Shown here: one piece after another, positions 1 through 6,126 of the stretch
How the letters are laid out: every line of letters starts with the position of its first letter
Position numbering within the stretch: position 1 is the first letter of the stretch
Source of the DNA: Oscillospiraceae bacterium
GTDB lineage: Bacteria; Bacillota; Clostridia; Oscillospirales; Ruminococcaceae
Reading direction: 5' to 3'
NCBI GenBank assembly: GCA_020024155.1
Contig: JAHHUE010000068.1
Location: 1 to 8,120 of the forward strand
DNA length: 8,120 bases
The notes under the pieces: generated by a model
The model's input: the letters and a program-made list of their open reading frames with translations, nothing else
Told to the model about the DNA's origin: nothing
Databases searched by the model: none
Made by a program: the position numbers and the translations under genes

Positions 1-72
<72 letters not shown>

Positions 73-92
73 ATATTTAATTTGTGTAATGT

Positions 93-121
93 ATTATATC
101 ATTCAAATATATTATTGTCAA
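93..121 (-). promoter_or_regulatory. Perfect consensus sigma-A-type promoter of the initiator tRNA
   Basis: On the minus strand a TTGACA -35 box (121-116) and a TATAAT -10 box (98-93) are separated by exactly 17 bp. Both hexamers match the consensus completely. Transcription should start about 7 bp beyond the -10 box, near position 86, leaving a short leader of about 14 nt before the mature tRNA 5' end at 72. A maximal promoter suits a stable RNA gene. Confidence is high because the boxes, spacing and position all fit, even in AT-rich DNA. Confidence 0.9.
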
Positions 122-474
122 TATATATTTAATAAATATTTATAAAAATAATATAGTATAACCAGTCGAATACTTGAAAATAAAAGAGAATATTGTAGCA
201 TTATTATATATATTAAGTAAAAATGTAAATAATCTTATGTATTTATTATTAGCGTTTTATTGAAATTATGATAATTTTAAAATTAGTATAGAAATACCGA
301 GAAGAACAATAAAGTTTTCTCGGTATTTTTTGATAAATACATTGAATAATTTTTTATAAATTTATTACAAATTAAAAACTCTGATAATTGTACATTATAC
401 TTACCAAGAGTAAGAGATAAATTTTAAATATGCTTTTAAATTTTATCACAAGTATACAAAATAAGAGTATTACT
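122..474. other. AT-rich intergenic spacer between the permease gene and the tRNA promoter
   Basis: No open frame here has a ribosome binding site or any recognisable protein. The only clear element is the hairpin at 292-331, annotated separately. A small 5-bp hairpin (CTTAC/GTAAG on the minus strand, around 402-416) lies between the permease stop and that terminator. It is too weak to call. The remainder is A/T-rich, without repeats that stand out from composition. Confidence 0.6.
292..331. terminator. Hairpin terminator, possibly bidirectional, between transporter operon and tRNA
   Basis: A perfect 12-bp inverted repeat (AAATACCGAGAA at 292-303, its complement at 317-328) encloses a 13-nt loop. 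Six Ts (326-331) follow on the plus strand, so the classic U-tract points that way, yet no plus-strand gene is visible upstream. On the minus strand the stem ends in UAUUU followed by CUAUAC, a weaker tail. It is still the first strong hairpin after the permease stop, about 145 nt beyond it. I infer that it ends the transporter mRNA and shields the tRNA promoter. Confidence 0.75.
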
Positions 475-3141
475 TTATATTTCGTTTTCTCTTAATCGTT
501 CTACAATAGTTTGTTTTGAAACACTATAATAAACTATCAGTGGAACAATATAACCAATAAGTGCAAAAATAGGAGCTACAATTAAGATAGGTGTAAATGT
601 TAGTTTATATCTAAAAAACCAGAACATTTTGCTGAGCACAGATGCAGTTAATGGACTGATTATTATAGATAATATTGCTGCAAAAACAATAGAGCATAAA
701 GCATACAACAAACCTTCTGTTACAAGCATATTTTTCATTTGATTTCCTGTCATACCAATAGACTGCAACATAGCAAGTTCGTGTTTTCGAGTGATAATAC
801 CAGTTAAAACAGCGTTGATAAAATTTAGAACACCTACTAACCCTACAATAAATGAAAGAAGTCCACCTATAATCATAAACATAGAGCGAAAGCTTTCAAA
901 TTCTGCTACATAGATTTGTTTGCTCTCATAACCATAGCGAGGGTTTATTTTTTCTGTGTATTCTTTAAGAAAATTTTCCATAGATTCTTCGGCATAGTCA
1001 TCTGTGTCAAATGCATATAACATTACATCAGATTTACCAGTAAGCTGTTGAAAAGTGTCACTGTTCATAACAAACTCATCATTACCATAATAGCGATAAC
1101 ATAAAGTTGAAGGCACAAGCACTAAAGCTGTAACAGTAAAGGTTTCATCGTGATATTCTGATGGTCTTTGCCAACAAGGATTTTCTCCGGCATCATCAAA
1201 ACTTTCGTAAACTTCTCTGGTTTCAGGGTTATAAAATTCCCAGCTGACAGGGTAACGAAATGTTACAGTATCTCCAATTCTAGCCCAATTTGAATTAGGT
1301 AATTTCTCATTGTAATCATCGCTTAAATAGACTGCTGCAATTGCACGACTACCTGATTTATAAAGTTCAGTTAAATCACCTTCTATAACTTTAAGTCGGT
1401 CTAGGATATATTTTTCCATACCATATGTCTGTACATTTTCCATAACTCGGCCGTCACTGCTTCGTTCAGAATATTTCATTTCATAATCTACATTTTCGAT
1501 GCTATCCCAACGCAGCTTGTTTTGTCTTACCCAATTTTCAGGTGCAAATTCTTTTACTAAGTCCAATTGACCATAAACTCTGCCACCATCTGTGATACCA
1601 TTTTGAGAACATACATCTTCAATAACATTTTCAGGCAGAATACCTTTTTGAGTTGGCCAAGTATATAAATTATTATTAAAATATCCACCATCAGCTAAAA
1701 TAAAATCACATACAGATTTATCTTGTAAATACTTATCCATATCAAAGCCGTTTGTGAATAAAGTGGTTACCTGCAATAACAGCACAGCAAGAGTAAGGCT
1801 AATAATAGTTACAAAAGTTTTGCATTTATTTCTATTTAGGTTAGATATAGCCATATTTGTAACTGAAATCTTATTTTTTCCTTTTTTAAGTTTCTTTTTA
1901 CTGCAATTACCATTAGTGTATCGTACTGCATCAATAGGAGAAACTTTCGCTGCCAATCTGGCAGGACGAGCACAGGAGAGAAGTACAGTGAACAGAGAAA
2001 ATACAGCGGAAATTATAAATATTAAAGGGGAAATTGATAAGGTATTTGCAACAATATTGTTTAGACGGCTCATTATAATAGGGCTGAGCCAAGCACCAAT
2101 AAACCAACCACACACACAACCAAGTGGAATACCAACTAAACAAAGCATTAGAGCTTGATTGCGTAATATTGATTTGATTTGTTTTCCGGTTGTGCCAATT
2201 GTTTTAAGCAAACCATAGAAACGAATATCGTTAACTATGGAAATTTGAAATACATTATAGATAATCAAATATCCAGTAAATATGATAATCAATAGCAAAA
2301 TGATTATCATAACAACTGTCATTACGTCAGCATTTTGGGATATTTGTGCTCCGGTATAACCCCAGTTTACACCAATATCTATATAATTATCTTCCGTAGA
2401 TATTTCAGACTGGTAACTGTGATTTTTCAAAATAGTGTTAAGATTTTCTTCAATATGGTTGGAATTTTTAAACATCACATCAAGATTCCAACTACCAGAA
2501 ATTTTATCTTTGCTAGGTAGTGATATTTCCATATCTCTGAAAACGGAATCAACTCTGCTTTCCGGAATAATTATGTGATTTGCCACTACAATAGGGTCTT
2601 TTTCCCACCATCCGCATAAAGTAAATGTTTGATAGGTTGGTTCTCCACATACATCCACTAAAATGGTAAATTCTTCACCAATTTTTGGCTCTACACCTAA
2701 AAGATTAAGAACTTCTAAATCAGTAGCAGCTTCGTTAGTGTTTTCTAATGGAAGTCTGCCTTCAATTGGGTCTAAGAACATCCAGTGAGCATCGTTTGAA
2801 TTACTCCATCTTACTTCTACATGGTTTTTTCTTAGCTCTTCATTCAGTGAAAATCCTAGTATACGGCTTACGCCCCATTCTTTAATGAGAGGGTCTTCTC
2901 TAAGCTCTAAAAATTGCTCTTCTGTTAGATATTTAAAGCCACCATGAGAATAGCCACCAACTTGACGAAAATTTGACTGTTGAAATGCTTCGTTTATAGA
3001 AAGACCTACTGTAAAAAGAGCTGTGAACAAAATTGTTGTGAGAGAAATTGCTAAAATTGCAATGATGTTTCTTGTTTTGGAAGCTTTAAAGCTCTTTTTT
3101 GATAAATTTCGTATACATTGTTTGTTGGAAACACGCAACAA
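475..3141 (-). CDS. ABC transporter permease, duplicated FtsX/MacB type with eight membrane helices
   Basis: This is the membrane subunit of a MacB/SalY-type ABC transporter. Numbering follows the 891-residue frame from the GTG at 3150. Predicted helices lie at about 28-50, 276-302, 331-355, 374-393, 444-466, 756-784, 808-832 and 853-877. The pattern is one helix, a large extracellular domain, then three helices, repeated twice. The extracellular domains span about 51-275 and 467-755. Each half carries a cytoplasmic coupling segment after its second helix: LLKTIGTTGKQI at 314-325 and LAMLQSIGMTGNQM at 792-805. A basic linker (about 417-427) joins the halves. This topology differs from ten-helix BceB-type permeases, which have one large external domain. 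A perfect AAGGAGG sits 8 nt before a TTG at 3141, while the upstream GTG at 3150 overlaps that site, so I place the start at the TTG (888 residues). The ATPase gene lies directly upstream. The transported substrate is unknown; peptides, lipids or lipoproteins are family precedents. No frameshift or truncation is seen. Confidence 0.93.
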   Translation of the reverse strand: MLRVSNKQCIRNLSKKSFKASKTRNIIAILAISLTTILFTALFTVGLSINEAFQQSNFRQVGGYSHGGFKYLTEEQFLELREDPLIKEWGVSRILGFSLNEELRKNHVEVRWSNSNDAHWMFLDPIEGRLPLENTNEAATDLEVLNLLGVEPKIGEEFTILVDVCGEPTYQTFTLCGWWEKDPIVVANHIIIPESRVDSVFRDMEISLPSKDKISGSWNLDVMFKNSNHIEENLNTILKNHSYQSEISTEDNYIDIGVNWGYTGAQISQNADVMTVVMIIILLLIIIFTGYLIIYNVFQISIVNDIRFYGLLKTIGTTGKQIKSILRNQALMLCLVGIPLGCVCGWFIGAWLSPIIMSRLNNIVANTLSISPLIFIISAVFSLFTVLLSCARPARLAAKVSPIDAVRYTNGNCSKKKLKKGKNKISVTNMAISNLNRNKCKTFVTIISLTLAVLLLQVTTLFTNGFDMDKYLQDKSVCDFILADGGYFNNNLYTWPTQKGILPENVIEDVCSQNGITDGGRVYGQLDLVKEFAPENWVRQNKLRWDSIENVDYEMKYSERSSDGRVMENVQTYGMEKYILDRLKVIEGDLTELYKSGSRAIAAVYLSDDYNEKLPNSNWARIGDTVTFRYPVSWEFYNPETREVYESFDDAGENPCWQRPSEYHDETFTVTALVLVPSTLCYRYYGNDEFVMNSDTFQQLTGKSDVMLYAFDTDDYAEESMENFLKEYTEKINPRYGYESKQIYVAEFESFRSMFMIIGGLLSFIVGLVGVLNFINAVLTGIITRKHELAMLQSIGMTGNQMKNMLVTEGLLYALCSIVFAAILSIIISPLTASVLSKMFWFFRYKLTFTPILIVAPIFALIGYIVPLIVYYSVSKQTIVERLRENEI

Positions 3142-3146
3142 TTTGC

Positions 3147-3156
3147 TCACCTCCTT
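3147..3156 (-). promoter_or_regulatory. Ribosome binding site of the permease, inside the last codons of the ATPase gene
   Basis: The minus strand reads AAGGAGGTGA over 3156-3147, a near-perfect anti-SD match. The final two ATPase codons, AGG AGG (Arg222-Arg223), and its TGA stop form it. A GTG at 3150 begins within this element, with no spacer, so it is a poor start. A TTG at 3141 lies 8 nt beyond AGGAGG, which is ideal, and a second TTG follows at 3138. This decides the start call and predicts translational coupling of ATPase to permease. Confidence 0.85.
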
Positions 3157-3818
3157 ACCACAATATGTCCATCTTCAATACGGATGATACGGTCTGCAAG
3201 TTGGGCGATTTCCTCATTATGGGTAATCATTACAATAGTTTGAGAAAAACGCTGACTTGTTACTTTTAAAAGACTTAATACATCTTGACTTGTTTTACTG
3301 TCTAAATTACCGGTAGGCTCATCAGCTAAGATAATTGCAGGTTTTGCAGCTAATGCACGGGCAATAGCTACACGTTGCTGTTGACCACCGGAAAGATTAT
3401 TAGGAAGGTTTTGAAGTTTATTTTCCAGTCCAAGCATTTGAATTATTTCCTGAACATAAGGCTCATCAACTTGTCGTCCATCTAATTGAATAGGAAGAAT
3501 TATATTTTCCATAACATTTAACACTGGTACTAAGTTGTAGTTTTGAAAAATAAACCCTATTTTTCTACGTCGAAAAATTGTAAGTTCTTCATCTTTAAGA
3601 CTGGAAAGCTCTCTTCCATCAACTGTTACTGAGCCACTTGTAGGGCTATCCAACCCACCTAACATATGTAACAGAGTAGATTTGCCAGAGCCGGAAGTTC
3701 CCACAATTGCAACAAATTCTCCTTTTTTAACAGACATATTCACACTGTCTAATGCGTGGACTGCTGTTTCTCCGGTTCCATAAATCTTTTTAAGGTTTTG
3801 TACCTGTAATATATCCAT
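3147..3818 (-). CDS. ABC transporter ATP-binding protein, MacB/LolD family
   Basis: This cytoplasmic ATPase powers the adjacent permease and presumably works as a homodimer, since only one ATPase gene is present. At 223 residues it has the usual family length. All nucleotide-binding motifs are intact: Walker A GTSGSGKST (40-48), Q-loop Gln92 (FQNYNLVP), signature LSGGQQQR (142-149), Walker B IILADEP (162-168, catalytic Glu167), D-loop NLDS (171-174) and H-loop His200. The FQNYNLVP segment and the ADEPTGNLD sequence are typical of the MacB/LolD/BceA branch that pairs with FtsX-like permeases. The ATG at 3818 has AGGAG (3832-3828) 9 nt upstream. The stop precedes the permease TTG by 5 nt. A promoter and a terminator-like hairpin lie directly upstream, so the two transporter genes appear to form their own unit. 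Substrate and export direction cannot be read from the ATPase. Confidence 0.96.
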   Translation of the reverse strand: MDILQVQNLKKIYGTGETAVHALDSVNMSVKKGEFVAIVGTSGSGKSTLLHMLGGLDSPTSGSVTVDGRELSSLKDEELTIFRRRKIGFIFQNYNLVPVLNVMENIILPIQLDGRQVDEPYVQEIIQMLGLENKLQNLPNNLSGGQQQRVAIARALAAKPAIILADEPTGNLDSKTSQDVLSLLKVTSQRFSQTIVMITHNEEIAQLADRIIRIEDGHIVVRR

Positions 3819-3834
3819 ATTGTTTTTCTCCTAT

Positions 3835-3877
3835 AAAAAATCTGTGCATAGAGAGTGTTTTTCTCTACACACAGATT
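3835..3877 (-). terminator. Terminator-like hairpin directly upstream of the ATPase ribosome binding site
   Basis: On the minus strand a 16-bp stem pairs 3877-3862 with 3854-3839, containing two G-U wobbles around a 7-nt loop. Six Ts (3840-3835) follow. The U-tract ends only 2 nt before the AGGAG at 3832. It looks like an intrinsic terminator for RNA coming from the histidine kinase gene. Its 5' arm starts within the last bases of the TATAAT box at 3880-3875, so RNA starting from that promoter would lack about nine nucleotides of the arm. It could instead be an attenuator or a protein-binding inverted repeat. Confidence 0.78.
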
Positions 3878-3903
3878 ATAGCAAACAATTCTTTCAAGAA
3901 TCT
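3875..3903 (-). promoter_or_regulatory. Promoter of the ABC transporter genes (extended -10, weak -35)
   Basis: The minus strand has TGCTATAAT at 3883-3875, a perfect -10 box with the TGn extension. At 17-bp spacing the -35 position (3903-3898) reads AGATTC, a poor match, which is typical of an activator-dependent promoter. An inverted repeat, ATTCTT-2 nt-AAGAAT (3888-3901 on the plus strand), overlaps the spacer and -35 region and could be an operator. The predicted start is near 3868, giving a leader of about 50 nt. I infer control by the neighbouring response regulator; the sequence does not prove it. Confidence 0.7.
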
Positions 3904-3914
3904 TTCCAAATGAC

Positions 3915-3958
3915 AATCAATTCTTACAGTTTTGAAATAATTGATTTTACATATCAAT
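3915..3958. promoter_or_regulatory. Inverted-repeat cluster upstream of the ABC promoter, candidate activator site
   Basis: A perfect 8-bp inverted repeat, AATCAATT (3915-3922) and AATTGATT (3939-3946), is separated by 16 bp. A third ATCAAT copy lies at 3953-3958. The cluster lies roughly 45-90 bp upstream of the predicted transcription start, where an activator would bind. OmpR-family regulators more often use direct repeats, and such A/T-only words occur by chance in this composition, so this is only a candidate. Confidence 0.35.
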
Positions 3959-4089
3959 CTACTACTATTTGATGCTTATAATTTAATAAAAAGCAAGTTA
4001 GTTCAATTTGCAACTGAAATTATTTATAATTTAAAGTTTTGATTAAAGTGATTTTTAACTAGACTTGTAAATTTTATAATAAAATTGCT

Positions 4090-4995
4090 TTAATTTGAAG
4101 ACGGTAAAAACATTGAAAATACAGAGCCTTTTCCAACATCAGAAGAAACCTTGATATATCCACCTTCACTATGTAATATTTCTCTTGCCAGATAAAGTCC
4201 TATACCGACACCGTCTTGTTGAGAGCTATTATTTGAACGAAAGAAACGAGAGAATATTTTAGCTTGTTCATCTTCTAAAATTCCAATTCCGGTATCTTTA
4301 ACATCAATACGAATAAATAGCTCATAAGGAGTTGCAGAGATGGACACACTGCCACTATCTGTATACTTTATAGCATTATCTACTAAATTACACAGAGCCT
4401 CTGTTGTCCATTTACTGTCAAAGTTTGCAGTTATATTTGTTGGAGTAACATTAAGTGTTAGACCTTTTTCTGTTGCTTTTGCCGTAAACTGCTGTTGTAT
4501 TTGTTGGAAAATTGTATTTATCTCATTTTCTTTTGGTTGTAAAGTAATTATCCCATTTTCTAAACGAGATAATTTTACCAAAGTATCAATCAGAAATCTT
4601 AGTTTTTCTGATTGATAATGTAGGGCGTTTACATATTCTTTTGCTTCAAGAGAAAGATTTTCCTCCTGTAAAAGTTCTGTATAAAGTAATAGATTTGCAA
4701 TAGGAGTTTTTGTTTGATGAGAAATATCACTAATAAGCTCTTTGATTTTATTTTTTTCCTCTGATAAACGCTGGGAAGATATAACAGATGCAGAAAGATA
4801 GTGTGAAAATTTTATTTCCAATGCAGAAAGCATACTCTCGTCAAATGTGCTTTCTTTAAAATTTCCGTCCATAGCTAATGTAAGCATATAATCCAAGGTA
4901 TTGATAGTTTTTCGTGTTTTATTGCGTTCAAAAAATATTATAGCTATTGAAAAAAACAAGCAAATTATTCCAAAAATCCAACCTAAGTTATTCAT
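4090..4995 (-). CDS. Sensor histidine kinase with one N-terminal membrane helix and no extracellular domain
   Basis: This is a membrane-anchored kinase that should phosphorylate the response regulator encoded just upstream. Numbering follows the ATG at 5001. A single hydrophobic helix spans about 7-24, with only a few residues outside. A cytoplasmic linker (25-85) leads to the HisKA domain, with H-box SDISHQTKTP (phosphoacceptor His95, Pro100). The ATPase domain has the N-box around Asn205-Asn209 (NLVDNAIKY), G1 DTGIG (236-240), F-box FSRFFR (250-255) and G2 GVGIGLYLA (264-272). Thus the catalytic parts are complete. A GGGTGA (5007-5002) abuts the ATG at 5001 but sits 6 nt before the ATG at 4995. 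I therefore prefer 4995, giving 301 residues and an 8-bp overlap with the regulator gene. BceS-type kinases usually have two helices. The signal is unknown; with no external sensor it may come from the membrane, the transporter or the cytoplasm. Confidence 0.94.
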   Translation of the reverse strand: MNNLGWIFGIICLFFSIAIIFFERNKTRKTINTLDYMLTLAMDGNFKESTFDESMLSALEIKFSHYLSASVISSQRLSEEKNKIKELISDISHQTKTPIANLLLYTELLQEENLSLEAKEYVNALHYQSEKLRFLIDTLVKLSRLENGIITLQPKENEINTIFQQIQQQFTAKATEKGLTLNVTPTNITANFDSKWTTEALCNLVDNAIKYTDSGSVSISATPYELFIRIDVKDTGIGILEDEQAKIFSRFFRSNNSSQQDGVGIGLYLAREILHSEGGYIKVSSDVGKGSVFSMFLPSSN

Positions 4996-5665
4996 GGTCA
5001 TTCACCCACATATATCCTATGCCATATACAGTTTTTATGTATTTTTGTGCTTGAAGTTTATCTCTAAGTCGCTTGATAGTTACAGAAAGGGCATTTTCAT
5101 CTACAAAATCTGAACCATCTGTCCATATACGGTCTACCAAAATAGCTCGTTCCATTATACGACCACGATTTTCTACTAAAAGTCTAAGTAATTTCTGTTC
5201 AGTTTTGCTAAGTTCTATGGCTGCGTTATTCACGAAAAACTGCATTTTGTCAAAGTCAAACAAAAAGCAGTCAATTTGAAAAGTATTAGAATTAACTGAT
5301 TTAGAGTTTTTTCTCAGTTGTGTATTAACTCTTGCACGCAAAACCACCAAAGAAAACGGCTTAGTTATGTAGTCATCAGCTCCAAGTTCAAGTCCATTAA
5401 CCACATCATCATCAGTATCATTGGCTGTTAAAAGTATTATTGGAGGGTTTTCTGATTTTTCCCTAAGTTCTCTTAACAGAGATAGACCATTTCCGTCAGG
5501 AAGATTTAAGTCTAAGATAATTAACTCAGGACTTTGACAAGATAGTTGTTCTTTTGCAGTTTTTAAATTATAGCAGGAAATAAGTTGACAATTTTCATTT
5601 TTTAATGCTTTGCATAGTCCTTGATTTAACCCTATGTCATCTTCTATAACCATAATTTGCTTCAC
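4988..5665 (-). CDS. OmpR/PhoB-family response regulator
   Basis: This is a DNA-binding response regulator of 225 residues, full length for the OmpR family. The receiver domain (about 1-115) has the acidic pair Asp9-Asp10, phosphoacceptor Asp52 (LDLNLPDG), switch Thr80 (LLTAND) and Lys102 (TKPF). The C-terminal winged-helix domain (about 128-222) has the family hallmarks SKTEQKLLRLL, a recognition-helix region ENALSVTIKRLRDKL and the closing YIKTVYGIGYMW wing. The start is GTG at 5665, supported by GGTGGTGA (5680-5673) 7 nt upstream. The next in-frame ATG, codon 5, has no such site. The 3' end overlaps the kinase gene, so the two are translationally coupled. The partner is almost certainly that kinase. 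The likely target is the promoter ahead of the ABC ATPase (inference). Specific orthology to BceR, VanR or similar cannot be assigned by eye. Confidence 0.96.
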   Translation of the reverse strand: MKQIMVIEDDIGLNQGLCKALKNENCQLISCYNLKTAKEQLSCQSPELIILDLNLPDGNGLSLLRELREKSENPPIILLTANDTDDDVVNGLELGADDYITKPFSLVVLRARVNTQLRKNSKSVNSNTFQIDCFLFDFDKMQFFVNNAAIELSKTEQKLLRLLVENRGRIMERAILVDRIWTDGSDFVDENALSVTIKRLRDKLQAQKYIKTVYGIGYMWVNDHE

Positions 5666-5742
5666 TTAGTTTTCACCACCAAAATATATTATTAAAATCT
5701 AAATATCTATAAAATAATAATATTCTAAAAGATTTTTGATTT

Positions 5743-5751
5743 ATTATACCA
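5743..5751 (-). promoter_or_regulatory. Extended -10 promoter of the two-component genes
   Basis: The minus strand reads TGGTATAAT at 5751-5743, a consensus -10 with a TGn extension. No good -35 is present at 16-18 bp spacing, which an extended -10 can tolerate. The predicted start is near 5736, giving a leader of about 70 nt before the GTG at 5665. Other TATAAT-like words occur in this AT-rich spacer, but this one is nearest the gene and best formed. Confidence 0.6.
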
Positions 5752-6034
5752 TAATTATTTGGTTCAGTCTAACTAATGACATCATTTGATTTATGAAAAT
5801 AAGATTATAAAAACACTAACTTGTTATTAACTAGTAATTATTTTTATGTAAAAGCCAATATAGATAAAATTATAATCATCAATATTCTATGGCATAGTTT
5901 AACAATGGACAATAAATTATATAATAAAAATAATATCACATCTAAAAATAGAAAATTATAAAGTGATATTAAAGCTGAAAACAGGGGAAATGTATAAAAA
6001 ATTAGCAATAACGAAGTAAAATAAATTATTGCAT
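5752..6034. other. AT-rich intergenic spacer without a recognisable gene
   Basis: About 280 bp separate the flavoenzyme terminator from the regulator promoter. A 70-codon minus-strand frame (5844-6056) crosses it, but it begins inside the loop of the terminator hairpin, has no ribosome binding site, and is hydrophobic mainly because Phe, Leu and Ile codons are AT-rich. A short CTATG-G-CATAG dyad around 5886-5896 is too small to interpret. I see no RNA gene or repeat. Confidence 0.6.
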
Positions 6035-6078
6035 AAAATAAGTACCATACAGCCATAAAATAGGACTGTATGGTACTT
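6035..6078 (-). terminator. Strong intrinsic terminator of the flavoenzyme gene
   Basis: A perfect 13-bp inverted repeat pairs AAGTACCATACAG (plus strand 6040-6052) with its complement at 6066-6078, around a 13-nt loop. On the minus strand the stem is followed by ATTTTA (6039-6034), so with the two terminal Ts of the stem the tail is TTATTTT. It begins about 48 nt beyond the flavoenzyme stop codon and matches the direction of transcription. The plus-strand tail is poorer. Confidence 0.88.
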
Positions 6079-6080
6079 TG

Positions 6081-6115
6081 TAAAAATATCTTTAATTAAA
6101 CCATCTAAAAGATAT
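6081..6115 (-). terminator. Weak first hairpin of a tandem terminator
   Basis: An 8-bp inverted repeat (plus strand ATATCTTT at 6086-6093 and AAAGATAT at 6108-6115) encloses a 14-nt loop. On the minus strand four Ts (6085-6082) follow. It lies between the flavoenzyme stop and the stronger hairpin at 6035-6078, so the gene may end in tandem terminators. The stem has only one G-C pair and could be chance. Confidence 0.45.
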
Positions 6116-6126
6116 AGTTTTATTGA

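Noticed and set aside
122..290. Plus-strand promoter-like words in the AT-rich spacer, such as TTGTCA followed by TATAAA-like sequence near 115-145
   Set aside because: Such words are expected by chance in DNA this rich in A and T, and no product follows.
1754..2158. Plus-strand frame of 134 codons opposite the permease gene
   Set aside because: It is antisense to a well-supported permease with clear domain structure, with no recognisable protein features of its own.
475..5665. Naming the regulator, kinase and transporter as a BceRS-BceAB or CprABC-type bacitracin/lantibiotic resistance module
   Set aside because: The permease has eight helices in a duplicated layout and the kinase has one helix, both unlike the Bce pattern. 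No specific orthology can be shown by eye.
5844..6056. Minus-strand frame of 70 codons encoding a very hydrophobic peptide, possible small membrane protein
   Set aside because: It starts inside the loop of the flavoenzyme terminator, has no ribosome binding site, and its hydrophobicity follows from AT-rich codons.
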